DNA from: Myxocyprinus asiaticus
Lineage: Eukaryota > Chordata > Actinopteri > Cypriniformes > Catostomidae
NCBI RefSeq assembly: GCF_019703515.2
Contig: NC_059346.1
Location: 49,955,501 to 50,019,500, forward strand
Length of the DNA: 64,000 nucleotides
Direction: 5' to 3'
Part shown: in pieces, positions 1 to 11,764 of the stretch
How the letters are laid out: each line of letters starts with the position of its first letter
Position numbering within the stretch: position 1 is the stretch's first letter
Translations under genes and position numbers: made by a program
The notes under the pieces: model-generated
Database searches by the model: none
What the model saw: the letters and a program-made list of their open reading frames with translations, nothing else
What the model was told of the DNA's origin: nothing

Positions 1-285
1 TGCTTTCCATAAGTGGTGATTCATTTCTAAATGAGTGTGTTTGTTGTGTTGGGATGGTCCATGCTAACCAGTGGAATGGAATGTAGATGTGTGCTCTCAT
101 ATGGCCAGACTGACTATAAAAGCCTTGAGAGGAGAGATCAGCTGGAACAGACTGTTCAAAGCCTCCTGCTCACAAACACAAAGCCCCACAGGCTATCATC
201 ATTAAACACACAATTATAATATGCAGAGAAATGCAGATGTCACACACACAAAAACACAAAGAATTAACCAAATACAAACCACCCA
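1..285. other. Unassigned intronic sequence
   Basis: No gene, repeat boundary or RNA was recognised. The only longer open frame (31-219, plus) has no recognisable domain and lies in presumed intron or downstream sequence of the minus-strand TMEM132 gene. Confidence 0.4.
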
Positions 286-945
286 AATGTGAGGTAAAAT
301 GATAAGACACAATAAAGATGGTGAGGTACCCACCCTGTTTGAAAAAAGAAAAGCTTAAAACAGCATAAGGTGGTTAGCTGGCCTCACAGGCTGTCCAAGA
401 TGGTTAGGCTGGTCTGTTTTGATGGTTTTAAATGACTTTTGAACACTTTTCAGTTGGTCAGGCTGGGAAACCAGCAGGATGACTAGTCAAACACCAGCTT
501 TACACTGACAAAAGTGGTGATCTGCAATTGTTATCTCAAGGAACTATTTCTACTTGATCTAACCCATAAAAGTTACTTTTGTTTGTCAGGTTGATTGAGT
601 CTTATAATTATATTTATGACCATCCCCCCCCCCCCCACCATTCAAGTACCAATGTACACACTATAACTTCCAAATGTAAGGCAAAATAATAAAAGACACA
701 CCTCAGTGGTCTTAAGAGACCAGTTTATTACCAGTCTTTACAGTGCAATCTGTTGCATGCAATGTAAAACCACCTCAGTCTGGTTTAAGCTATTTTGTTT
801 AAGCTGTTTGAGGCAAAATGATAAGAGACACACAGTGAGGTACCCATGGAGCATACAAACTGTGCCATCCAAATGTAAGGCAAAAACAGAAAAGACACAC
901 CTCACTGGTCTTAAGACCAGTTTATTACCAGCCTATATTTTAAAA
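286..945. repeat. Diverged direct repeats (CCAAATGTRAGG units)
   Basis: A unit beginning ccaaatgtaaggcaaaa recurs at about 671-735 and 869-931. Both copies continue through 'agacacacctca' and 'ggtctta' to 'ccagtttattaccag'. A partial relative lies at 286-330, and the block 'gaggtacccat/c' occurs at about 326 and 840. Between them, 364-500 is rich in GGCTGGTC/CCAGC words of the kind common in teleost dispersed repeats. The arrangement looks like an old, internally duplicated non-autonomous element; its class is not determined. Confidence 0.45.
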
Positions 946-1115
946 TTTGAATGAGACCCTGTGACAAACATGATATTAAAGGTCATTTCCATGCACGCAG
1001 CATATAATGTAATTCTCACAGTTATGCATGCATCCATCTGTTGTGGCACTCTTTACCAGAAGCAAAAGCTTCGGCTTCAGGGAAAAATCACTGCTACAAT
1101 AGATCCTTGTGACTA

Positions 1116-1833
1116 CATTGTAAAAAAAATAAAAAAAAAAAAAATTAAAAAAAAACAACTGCCAACTGTGGTTGTCAAAATAATTATGTAAATAATACAG
1201 TAAAAATGTAAACAACTTTACAGAACCTGTACATTTTACAGTTTAAAACTTGTTTTTATGGTATATTTTACGGTGAAGTAACATCATTTATATTATTAAA
1301 TGATAAACTTAATATATTAACCTTCTGAAACTGTAAAAATCTGCTTTTCACTTTATAAGGTATTGTTAATCACCGAAGGGCACATGATAGCATGAAGTTC
1401 ATCAATAGTCTTCTAGGAGCAATGACCAATAAACATGTAGAGACATTGCTCAGTGTCACTCACACAAACACTAAACACCATCAGGGTAACACATGTGAAA
1501 TTCAAATAATGTAATAAACATTAACTAAACTACATAAAATATAACACAGAACACGCCAAAGTACATACTGTAACTGATATTAAAAATACAAAGAAACATA
1601 ACTATTCCCATAAAATATAATGAAATGTAATGGGTCACGCAGGGAATTCTGGGAACGCCCGATTACTGTTTTTTTACCGTAATTTAAAGAACAATTTACT
1701 GTAAAAAGTACATGTACTCTCTTGTTAAACATACTATACATTTTAACTGTTAATTTTTTCAGGAAAGTCATACTTTTTACTGTTGCATTTTTACAGTCTT
1801 TTACCATTAAAATTATGGTCATTTTTTACAGTG
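1116..1833. mobile_element. Non-autonomous DNA element with CAYTGTAAAAAA ends
   Basis: The left end reads CATTGTAAAAAAAAT and the right end ATTTTTTACAGTG, an inverted pair, with TA on both outer sides (1114-1115, 1834-1835). The interior is full of short tttttacagt / actgtaaaaa words, as in the abundant zebrafish MITEs with such ends. No transposase remains. Ends of the CACTG type could place it with CACTA (EnSpm) elements, but a TA duplication would argue against that, so the superfamily is left open. Confidence 0.5.
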
Positions 1834-1835
1834 TA

Positions 1836-3052
1836 CCTTTTGAATAAGATAACAAAAACAAATAATCAAAAAGATGTTACTGGGGCCCGTAACCTTTGTC
1901 TTCCATATGTCGCTTTATTTCGCCACTGCACAGAGTGTTTTATTGAACTGTCAGGACTCATGTTGTCTCAGCTTGAAGGGCTCATCTTGAATTAGCCTCT
2001 AAAGTTCAATGGCCCAGGCGGCCAAGCAAACCCACTCAATAACGCCAGAGCTAATGCTCTGTCCAGGCACTGCGGCACACACAGTTATTCGGAATCTTGA
2101 AACAGATAAACAACAAATGCCCTCACGGCCCATCTTGGATGACTTATGGATCTCAATCTGGGGGGACGGATGACACTCCGAGGCATATTATTATTTCTCT
2201 ACATTTTGGATAAAGTTTACAGTGGAATTGGATTCCTACTTTTAGATTTGTTTTGTCACGGAACAGATGGCAAAAGATTGTTGAATTTATTGTTTCCTTC
2301 AGGAAAGGACACTGAAAAGTTTTTCTGTATGTATTTGGGTAGTTCACACATTCTTCTTCTTTTTTTTTTTTTTACCAACATCAATATTTTATATATGTTC
2401 AGACACTTAAGCCACACTTAAAATGCATGAACGTTTTTGCATTATAAAAAAATATCAAACCAAGTGGCATTTTGTTAGGTATCAAATTATATCAAAATTA
2501 AGACTTTGGAAACCTTTTGGCTGTCAAACTTTGTGAAACTGAGGGGAACTGACTTCATATTTCCACTTAAGATCACTTTGAGACCAGTTGGTTAAAAGTA
2601 GTTGATAAATGAAATGTGAAGTTAGCTTAATTTTTCGGCAGATGCTACTTTGTTTGATATGGTGTATCTAATGCAACAACATTAAGACATTTTAAATGTC
2701 CAAATAGTTTTTGGGCCAATGCATATTAATTTATAAGTGTTAGGATAACATTTATTAGGGGAAATCGTGCTGTAACTGGTCACCATTGTTTTCACAAGCT
2801 CATTTGAAATAGTCCTGCCGTGTGACAAATAATTTTTTTAAAGTACAAATATTCCACATACACTCACTTTGCACTTTATTAGGAACACTGTGGTCCACTG
2901 TTCCCTCTATGCTGCGTGTGGGCGGCTGCGCATTGCTAATATTACTCCCGTGCAGATGGAAAAAACATCTGTGCACTGCGCGCAGACTCAAAGGTGTGTG
3001 GGAAAACCTAGAGATTTCTTGTTTTAGAGCTAAATGCATGTTCAGTGTTCCA
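1836..3052. other. Unassigned; somewhat GC-richer patch at 1885-2150
   Basis: No exon of the minus-strand TMEM132 gene was found here on reading the reverse complement. The patch 1885-2150 is less AT-rich than its surroundings but has no useful open frame. The motif 'tttattaggaacact' near 2877 resembles an end seen in dispersed fish repeats, without a partner end. Confidence 0.3.
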
Positions 3053-3060
3053 ACTGGATT

Positions 3061-3197
3061 CAGGGCCGTAGCTAGTGGGGTGGAAGGTGGTAATGATTCT
3101 AGGGGCCCACAACAAATTCTAAAGTGTATTTTTTAGTAGGAAAGGGGCCCAGAGCAATATACTGTCAGGGGGCCCAGAATACCTTGATACGGCCCTG
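3061..3197. mobile_element. hAT-type MITE, 137 bp
   Basis: The ends are CAGGGCCGTAGC and the inverted CAGGGCCGTATC (11 of 12 positions agree). They are flanked by an 8-bp target duplication, actggatt (3053-3060) and actggagt (3198-3205), with one mismatch. CAGGG ends and an 8-bp duplication are hallmarks of hAT transposons. The interior contains 'aggggcccac' and 'aaaggggcccag' words and no coding capacity. Confidence 0.8.
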
Positions 3198-3205
3198 ACT
3201 GGAGT

Positions 3206-4361
3206 CCATATGAATGTTAATTTTTTTTCTCATTGTGGAGCTGAAACTTTGAGTGAAATCTTGTGTGAAAACAACGTGGAACAGTTGCTTATGTCTTACG
3301 TGAATGCAAACAGGTGCAACAAAAAATCAGGTATGTGTCACATCAGTCCTGTGCATAAGACATTGAAAATGCACTAATGCACCTAATGGATCTCTATTAG
3401 ATCATCTATGTTGTTAATATTAATCAAACAACAATATTTTAAAGAAAGCTGACTGTTCTTTATTTGTTATATATTAGCCTACATTGTTTTTAGTTTACTT
3501 TATACTTAGGCTACTGCTTTATTATTATGACTATTTACCTGAATATTTCAAAACATTAACAATGTTTCCTTAATTGAAAAACACTAAGGCAATGCCATTG
3601 TTTTAACTAAATAGGTTAATATGCACATTGATATTTAACTTTTTAAATAGTGTATTCAATAGCATATTAGCCTAACAATTTTTACTGTGGTAAAACATTA
3701 AGAATTGTGAAATTTCATGCAATTATAAAAGAATGATCTAAATGCTGTTTAAAATATTGTTGATGAAGCATAGCATGTCACACCGCAGAACATGTCAACT
3801 TTCCAAACATTTTTCATATCAATGACCCATTTACAATCCTTTAGAGGAACCAACAGCCCCTTGTACCAAAAACCAAGAAACAAATTAAAATTGCAGGATT
3901 TGTCGACTTGCACAAGCTTAGTGATTTAATTGAGAAGGGAATTTCATTCAAGGCCAAAATACGAGTATTTAAATTAAATTGTCCCCTTGAGTCCAGACTC
4001 TATTTGCAACCGATCGTCAACATGCTGAAGAGCAGAATCCTTGCCTTTAGTCATTTCAGTCAGTTACTTCACTGCTTTCTAAGGGACTCTTCATTTACAA
4101 GCATTAAACCCAGGTCAAGTGTGCACACTCTGCTGCCGTTCAGAGGGTGGTGTTAGACTGCAGAGCACTGCACACTTTTGATGAAATGTCTCAGACTGAA
4201 AAACCATAGATCCCTTGAGGGGATCCAGAAAGCAGTGGCCACAGGAGCATATATAAACTCCACTTAAATGGCATTTTGATGGTAATTTTATGGTCTCTTA
4301 AATGCTGTTTTTCTTCAACTCAGTATAGCTCACTAGACCTCTCTACGTGGGCGTCACATAC
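3206..4361. other. Intron, nothing recognised
   Basis: This lies immediately downstream (in gene sense) of the exon at 4362-4505. It is AT-rich with no second exon, repeat end or RNA recognised. The open frame at 3908-4156 (plus) has no recognisable content. Confidence 0.4.
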
Positions 4362-4505
4362 CTTGACAATGTCCTCATTGAATGACTTGCACTGCACAGA
4401 GGATGAGACATCAGTGACTGCTCCGTTCTTCTCTATGGAAACCACCTTGACCGGGATGGCCACTGTTCGGCCAGTAAGAACCGCCGTGTTGATAATCTCA
4501 GTATC
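4362..4505 (-). CDS. tmem132e: TMEM132-family internal exon (48 codons)
   Basis: On the minus strand the exon follows 'ttccatatccag' and ends at AAG|GTATGTG, giving exactly 144 nt in phase 0/0. It translates from DTEIINTAVLTGRTVAIPVK to CKSFNEDIVK. The block TAVLTGRTVA.PVKVVS and the downstream C.S..ED..KV pattern are characteristic of the extracellular middle part of TMEM132 proteins. These are single-pass type I membrane proteins thought to act in neural cell adhesion; TMEM132E is linked to hearing. It follows the exon at 18691-18883, whose last codons (IIPLSM) join DTEII in frame, as in the family. The next exon is not in the window. The paralogue call (E rather than A-D) rests mainly on the preceding exon. 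Confidence 0.85.
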
Positions 4506-4996
4506 CTGGATATGGAAGTGTAAGAGAGAGTACGAGAGAGCATGAGTCAGAAGGTTAGCACAAGTTCACTGCTGCAAGAATCAGAATGTTCAGGAAGCTC
4601 CTGGAGTCAGAACAGTGCAAGACTGCTTAATAACAGTGTAAAGACAATATCGATATTAGCCTTATAAAGTCAAAAGCAATGACAGTTTCCTTGTCTCACA
4701 TGAGAGTGCCCAAGTAGTATAAATTCTGCTTCACTGGTTTAATGCTCCTTTGGTTACCTGTAAAGAACACTTACAAGCCTGTATAGTGCAATCTGTTGAA
4801 TGCAATGTATTTGATAAAGACACAACTGTGTAGGTTTAAAATGATTTCAAAACTAGAAAACTTCCTTTTCTTTTCATATTAAATGAAAAATCCAACTGAT
4901 GGAATTTGGTCATATTCCGATTATGTATAGTATGGTATGTAAATGTGTTAACCTGATGAAATACAAATAAGACTGCTGGCATATGCTGGATTTAAA

Positions 4997-6058
4997 TGAA
5001 TATTCCAGGTTCAATACAAGTTAAGCTCAATTGAAAGCATTTGTATGGAGCCAGAAGGATCTCAAAAATAACATATTTACAAAATAAATTTTTTAAATGC
5101 ACAGCACAATTCACATTCACAAAATCCGATTCATAAATTCAAAATACAATTCATACATATACAAGTGAGGGCACAAATATTCCCCCAATTGTCCACACAA
5201 ATACTTCTCACTTAAATTCAAAACATTTTTACAAATACGTATTTATCTAGTTCTTGAATTATTTTGCATCAAAACATTTGTGAATGCTGTTACATTTATT
5301 TATGGATTGTTGAATCTGCATTTGCAAATCGTCACGTGTGTGGATGGCTTTGGATTTGTGTGTGGCTTTTTTGAGACTTTCCTGCCAGGTTTCAATTCAC
5401 AAATTTGCATTGTTATTTTTTAAGGAAGTCCTCTTTAGCCAATCACATTCAGTTTTTAATCCACCAATCACACTCTGGTGGATAGTTTTTCCCTGTTACC
5501 ATAGTTACTCATTATTCCTATGAGAACAACAGGAGAGAAATATCTGATAGAATTGGTTTTTAGAATTTCATTTTAACAATGAAAAACATGACGAAAAGCT
5601 GTTGTGTAGATTTTTTGCACTTCAGACAAATCCAAAAAACCTGAAAATGATTTTTTATCGCCTTTCAACCTACAAAAAAGAGGAGCGCTTTGGCTCTTAT
5701 GAATCAGATTATGTGAATGTGTATGGTGCTGTGCATTTATGAACTGTATTTTGTAAACATATTCTTTTTGAGATCATTCTGCCTCCATACATTTGTGGCA
5801 TAATGGTGATTACCACAAAAATAAATGTTGACTTGCCCCTCCTTTTCTTTAAAAACAGCAAAAATCTGGGTTACAGTGAGGCACTAACAACAGAAGTGAA
5901 CGGGGCCAAAAAATACTCACTGTTTTAAAAATACAGCCACAAAATGTAAACATTATGCATGTTAACATGCTTTTTGTGTGTAACCTTTTCTGTGTAAAGT
6001 TTATCCAATTTTACAACTTTGTTGTCATGATGATGCAATGTCAACAAACCCTAAAATT
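4997..6058. mobile_element. GGAATATTCC-ended MITE, split by a later insertion
   Basis: The left part (4997-5043) starts 'gaatattccaggttcaatac'. The continuation (5796 to about 6058), from 'tggcataatggtgatta' through 'ttttctgtgtaaagtt' to 'caacaaaccc', follows the same order as the fuller copy at 16566-17072. The insert at 5044-5789 interrupts it. The right terminal inverted repeat is not clear, so the copy is probably truncated on that side. Confidence 0.6.
5044..5789. mobile_element. Foldback DNA element, 746 bp, nested in MITE
   Basis: The ends are TATGGAGCCAGAAGGATCTC and the inverted TATGGAGGCAGAATGATCTC. The inverted similarity extends roughly 100 bp inward (shared blocks: tttacaaaat, aaatgcacagcac, cattcaca). 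A 6-bp duplication, catttg, flanks it at 5038-5043 and 5790-5795, and removing the insert restores the order of the host MITE. There is no transposase frame; the superfamily is not assigned. Confidence 0.7.
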
Positions 6059-8339
6059 CCTTTAATCTGTATTCTGTGTAATGTAAACACTTTATTCAGA
6101 ATATCCCATTTTTATTTACAGTAGTCTATATCTGCATATGTCCAAATGAAAGTAATTATGAGTACAACAAGACACTGACAGTTGTGAAAAGTCAAGTTTT
6201 TAAAGAAACACATTATTAAGTGAGAAGACGGATTCTCTTTGAAAGAAAATGAAAGAACAAATAAATCTGTTGACAGACAGCTGCACCGTAAAAGTCTCAT
6301 GAACTACATTTTGCAATTCATTGCACTGTTGTCAAGGAATGAGAAGTAATTAAATGGAATGACTAAAACTGAAATGTAATTGAATTGGCAAGAGCGAGCA
6401 TCTCCAGTATTTCCACAAGAAATGCCAATTATGTGTATACCGGAATATTCCAATATCTGTGAAGCACGAATCCAGAATAAGGATGTTCAGAATAAGCCTT
6501 AACCAGAATATCGATCTTTAATTGGAAAATAATGTATACATGAATACGACATGAATTTAATGAAAATTGAAGAAAAGGAGCTATCTGTGATAAACTCAAA
6601 TGGGAATGAGATTGTCGTACACTTACAGTAGGTATAAAACAAAACTGCAGCAGCTCTATGGATCACCAAAGGTACAGATTAACTTTCAGAATATTCTGTC
6701 CTCAGCTTACGCATTTGGAAGTTTTCTTGTTGGATGACACATGCAAATAAAATCTATGCTTTCAATTATATCTCAAAAGCCAGAGCCAGTTAAAGAGCAC
6801 ATTGGCAGCACAATTGCTTTCCAACAAGAATCAATTCATTATTTTGGTTAGAATTGCTGCAGGGATGTTGCACAACTAACTGTAAATTATTTCCCTTGTG
6901 ACCCTCAGGAATAAAGAAAAGATTCTGCAGCTCTTCTCTCAACACTCTCTCTCTCTCAAGCTTCAAAAGTGTATATTTGAGAGAAAATTTCCCTTTGCGT
7001 TAAAACAGGCATTTCAAAAAGTAGAAATAAATGCATCAAATTCAGATGTAAAATATCACAAAAGGCTAGAGGTATGAATGTTAAATCTGCTGTAGCATTT
7101 GAGCAGGGTTCCAACCAACATTACTTGAACATTTTAATGTATAGAGTGCCCTTTCAGGGTGTCAGGGTTGAATATAATATATACACATAAAAACTACTTG
7201 AATCTTTATTTGAACAGCTTTTTTCTTTGCTGACGCTTTACTATATAACTGCTATGTCCAGGTGCGAAACAAGTTTCCAGTAAAGTATTTTCTGCTCACA
7301 CTGAAAGCCAAAACACAGCTCGATGTGACAAAATTACTTCCAATAAAAATATATTTGATGTTGAATATCAATGTGGTGAGGGATTTGGACTAATGGGATC
7401 ATCCATACTGTTCAAGAGTAAACAAATGCTTTCAAAAAGATGACTGGCTCTATACATTAAAAGCTGGGGCTTCCATTTCTACAGCCGCCTTACCGAGAAT
7501 GACAATTTCTCCCATTCATTTTTCTATGAGTGGCCCATCTCCTCCTATACTGTCTCTGGCTCAACTTTGTCACATTGCCAACAGTTGCTGTCTCTTATGT
7601 TGCCTCAAATAAACTCTCATCGAAACTGATTGACTTAGGCTGTTTTTGGAACTGTCTGTATAACATTACAACATATACTATATAGACATATATAGAAACT
7701 ACAACTAAAAAAAAACAGACATCTAAATCACTATTTGTCTCTTTATTCCAATTTCCCTCATGCCAAAAGAATGAAGTCACCTTAAGTAAAGGGTCTTGAA
7801 TGTTCGACTTGCAAATCACAGTGTGAATTAGCTTCTCTTTTATTTCTCCCCACTGAGTAAATGAGTTATTAGCTCTGAATTACATCACTGATATCTTATA
7901 GTTGAAACTGTGTAATCATAATTTTTATTCAAAGCGCATTAGTTGCCTGCCTGCCTTGTTTAAATTGAAGTCTTGGGTACTTGCTCTGAAAAAGGAAAAA
8001 AATAAAAATAATTTTAGGTCCCTGCAAAGGCTTTTATTCTGCAGTCGAATGGCTGTATTCCTAACTTGACATCTCATTTTTATGCAAGCTAAACTTTAAA
8101 GGTCAACAATGCGCCCAAAGAATTTAATTCATACGATATATGTTAAAAAAAAAAAGCCAATTGTGCTGGCATTGCCTACCACTGTAATAATCTTTTTTTT
8201 ACTTGAAGCAAAAAGCTAAACAGATGGTCATGGACACACAGGGACTGTCAGCAAAAGGAAGCTGATTCAGATCCAGTTTTATTTTTGGCAAAAAATAACT
8301 AAGCACAGAACAGAATACAGTTATCACATCAAGACTTCA
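6059..8339. other. Intron, mostly unassigned
   Basis: No gene. A block at about 7500-7560 ('aatttctcccattcatttt...' to 'gtctctggc') recurs in the same orientation at about 11304-11360, so both are pieces of a dispersed repeat. Around 6419-6560 short words such as 'ggaatattcc' and 'cagaataagc' hint at another decayed element without definable ends. Confidence 0.35.
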
Positions 8340-9330
8340 GTATGAGAAAAGCTTTATTTAGTCTCTGCAAAACAGTACTGCGGCCATACCATTGTACAGT
8401 ACTGGTACTGAATGATTATCATATTAATGTACAATGGTACTCCATGATCCAAATCCAAAAAAGAATATCATGGCATTACCAGGATAAATGAAGAATCAAG
8501 TCTGAGAAAGTTTGAGTGTCTGAACCCTTGTAAAAATTACTATACTGGTTCTATGATCCAAAAATGGTATCGTATCAGATGGTAAAACTATGGAAAATGT
8601 AATATATACCATGGTACAGAATTATAACACTATTTATTACAATAATGGTATTTGCATGGTACCTCGTGGTAAATGTAAAAAAATAAATAAATAAAATAAA
8701 AATAATCATGGTAACACTACAGTATATGTTAAAAAAAAACAACAACATGATATTACTACGGTAACATGTCCACAAAATCATGGTAATAACCTGTCAATTT
8801 TTTGATGGTGATAGCTAAATCAATAGTACCATAGTACTTGTATATATACCATGGTACTGAATGATTACCATATTTATGTATCATATTATGTCCTTCAAAG
8901 AATACTATGGCATTTCAATGATAAATGTCCAAAAATCTACTCTGAGAAACAGTTTATTGAGTTTCCGATTCCGCAAAAGAACTGTGGTGGTAACATGACA
9001 CAGTAAAGATATCAGATGGTAAAACTATAGTAATCTGATAAATACCATGGTGCTTAATAAATACCATATTTGCATGGTACCCCATGTAAATGTCCAAATA
9101 ATCAAGGTTTTACCATGGTACATGGAAATATACAATAGTACTGAATGATTACCACATATACATGGTTTTCCAAAGTACTTAAAAAAAATATATATATATA
9201 TATTACCATGATGCATGTCCAAAAAACACAGTATTACAATTTTTCACAAAACGAATAACATGGTACTTTTTATTAGTGACAGCTAAATTAATGGTGCCAT
9301 GGTACTTTCATGTAGACCTCTGTATATATA
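8340..9330. repeat. Diverged tandem repeats rich in CCATGGTAC
   Basis: Long words recur with a spacing of about 440 bp: 'ggtactgaatgattaYcata' near 8404 and 8850 (and a shorter form near 9136), and 'tcagatggtaaaactat' near 8575 and 9012. The self-complementary word CCATGGTA is scattered throughout. Related words continue at 9590-9655 and 9925-9990, on either side of the PIF-like insertion. It behaves like a multi-unit, hairpin-prone element of unknown class. Confidence 0.55.
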
Positions 9331-9655
9331 TATTTTTATTTTTTTATTATTTATTTTTATATTTGTTTTTGTAAGGATGTTTAGTTGATTTAGTACAGGT
9401 AGTTAGCCTTTGCCTAATCATGAAGCTTATTTTGCTTCCTTGTGTAAGTGGTGTTTTCAAAAAAACAATAAAAAAGAAAAGAAAAAAGAAAAGAAAAAAG
9501 AAAATGAAAAAGAACGAAATTAAAAACTGGTGCTGAGAAATCTTTATTTATATTACACCTCAGTCCTAGACCAGGGTCGTAACACCACAGTATTCTTGGA
9601 AGTACCTCAAATACAATGATATATGAATTTCAACATCATGGTATATATCCAGTTA

Positions 9656-9911
9656 TACCACGGGTCTGTTGAATGCTTGATTCTGATTGGTTGCTGGACA
9701 TTCTAAGGTGTGCAGTTATTTTCCAGTAAACACACGGCTATGAAGTAGTTCCGGGTCTTGAACGCATAATGGTTCCAAATCACTTTGCCAAATTATTTAG
9801 TTATTTCAAAGAGCCGTACAGGCTACCAAAGCAATATAACAAAATTAAACAAAGAAAGTGACAAAAGTGCATTATTTTTCAATAATTCAACAGTCCGTCG
9901 TCAATTATTCC
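9656..9911. mobile_element. Internally deleted copy of the PIF-like element at 61767
   Basis: The sequence from TACCACGGGTCTG through 'attctgattggttg', 'cattctaaggtgtgca' and 'cggctatgaagtagttcc' is the reverse complement of the right part of the 61767-62719 element. The right end 'tgcattattttt...caattattcc' matches its other terminus, so the middle is missing. TTA flanks both sides (9653-9655, 9912-9914); the other copy is flanked by TAA. A 3-bp TWA duplication is typical of PIF/Harbinger elements. Confidence 0.65.
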
Positions 9912-9989
9912 TTACGTTTCATGGTATTGCCATTCTCATACCATGTTACAGTACTTTTTTTGCAAGGATAATAACATGGCACTTTTTGG

Positions 9990-11685
9990 TACTTTTTGAG
10001 GGGTAGCAATATGAATCACATTATAGTGTCTCAACAATGTGTGAGTGTGTGGTAGAGAATGCAAATGGGAGTATTTACAGTGGCACACAGCAGGAGCCAA
10101 GCGTGCACACGTGATGAGTGAAACAGCCAGCTCAGATGGATACAGACAGCTCCAGTCGTAAATAACAGCAAGGGAGCTTTTGCAAGCCATTAGACTCTGC
10201 ACACAGTCAGAACAAGGTAAACCTGAGCCTCTTATCACATACAACAGGATACAAAAGACACAAGCTGTTTGATATGAGACACTGTTGAGGTGACAGGCTG
10301 CTCTAACAATTAGATTTTTCAAAACATTTTAAAAATGTGTACAAGGCACCATGAATATACAGCTTTCTTTATTGCAGCAAATGCCTTGTGGACTTAAACA
10401 TGGATGCATATGGTCAAGTGGCTTCTAATAAAATATGGGGCATTTAAAGTCAACATGAAACATTCACAACCCATTTTACTTCTCTAATGTGACATTTTAG
10501 AGTGAAACAGGATTTTCGACCATAAAAGATGTAGGACGGGACTTGATTTAATCAATCTGGAATTGATTGAATCGTAAAAAGTAGATGTTCACTGTATTGA
10601 TAGAGCCATAGTCTGTTTTTAACCTTAGAATGCACATGCACATTAGCTAGACCAGCCTGGAAAATACAGTTGTTTTTTAGTGATTTGAGCTAAAGAAGAT
10701 AAACTTATGATACCATTGCTGGCTGCTGAATTCCTACAATATCGCTTAAAGATTATTGTAGTCTTATAGCTGAAAATACATCAGTTATTGTTGTGTAAGC
10801 TTTATGTGATATATCACATGATATAACCAAAGCAACAAATGGTCACCCATACAAAAATCTAGAGAGCTGGCAAACTTGCTGTAAATTTGCCACAAGGGTT
10901 TGCCAGAACTCCAGATTTTTGTAAGGGAAAATTAAAGGTTACCAAAGTCTTTCTAGCAAGTCAGTCCATTAGTGGCCATCTTTGGAACACTCTCGGGAAG
11001 CCATTTCCTGTCATGAAAGTGCAGCTCCTATCTACTTGAATGGGGGAACACCGAAATGTCCAAAACGGTTGGTCAAGATTATGATCAAAGAACACATTTC
11101 AAATCAGCAGTAAAATCTGTCAACACTGGAATCATAAATTGTGCTTCTTTACCTCAGAAAAAATTCCCAGATTGTATAACTAATGCGCATGCGTGTTCTT
11201 GAGTTGATTAACAGCCGATATCTGTATCTAAAAGGTGATTGGCTCTTTTACATGTAAGGCCAGACTTCTTTTCTACATCCGTTGACCATTGGGTGTTCCA
11301 ATTTCTCCCATTCATTTTAATAGAAGTGACCCATCTCTGCTAAATAGTCTCTGGCGTTACTTACTGTGTTTTCATGCTAACCGATTAGCCTGCTAAGCTG
11401 ACTATCAGCATGCATTCCCTACAGTTCAATTATCCTACTAAGCTTGCATATTCAGTAAAAGTACTTCACGTAAATTCATCAAATGTTGAATTTAGTGCTC
11501 TATTGTGTTATATACTGAATGGATTACTGTATTTTCTAACTAAATTTGATCATCTACAACAGAAATTAGTAACACAATTCTAATCAGGCATTACAAAGAA
11601 CTACCCCTTGGAGTGCAATGATATCGTGCACTATAAGACCAATTGTCTGTGTTAAGAAAGTAAAAATGGAAAATTTTGATTTTAT
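9990..11685. other. Intron with dispersed-repeat fragments
   Basis: No gene is supported. The open frame on the minus strand at 9936-10322 has no recognisable domain. 'tttaaagtcaacatgaaac' near 10442 looks like a TTAA-type MITE left end with no clear partner. 10970-11380 carries words of a common fish repeat, including the block shared with 7500-7560. Confidence 0.35.
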
Positions 11686-11690
11686 ATTGG

Positions 11691-11759
11691 TGCGACGAGG
11701 AGGAGGGCATGGCCGGGCCGTGAAGGTGCATGGCTGGCCACACCCTCCTCTTCATCATA
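11691..11759. mobile_element. 69-bp palindromic LTR-derived insertion
   Basis: The first 48 nt match the start of the LTRs at 21794 and 59370 (TGCGACGAGGAGGAGGGCAT and onward). The last ~22 nt are the same LTR start in inverse orientation (inverted TATGATGAAGAGGAGGG). The whole is flanked by a perfect 5-bp duplication, attgg, at 11686-11690 and 11760-11764. It therefore integrated as a unit with LTR start sequence at both ends. It is a smaller, less symmetrical counterpart of 18266-18527. Confidence 0.65.
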
Positions 11760-11764
11760 ATTGG

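Noticed and set aside
1885..2150. Possible next TMEM132 exon (less AT-rich patch)
   Set aside because: The reverse complement has stops in all frames and none of the expected downstream family blocks (CDYVFVNGKE-like).
9936..10322. 128-codon open frame on the minus strand
   Set aside because: Composition is erratic (Cys/His/Leu-rich). It crosses the edge of the CATGGTAC repeats, and no domain or splice context was seen.
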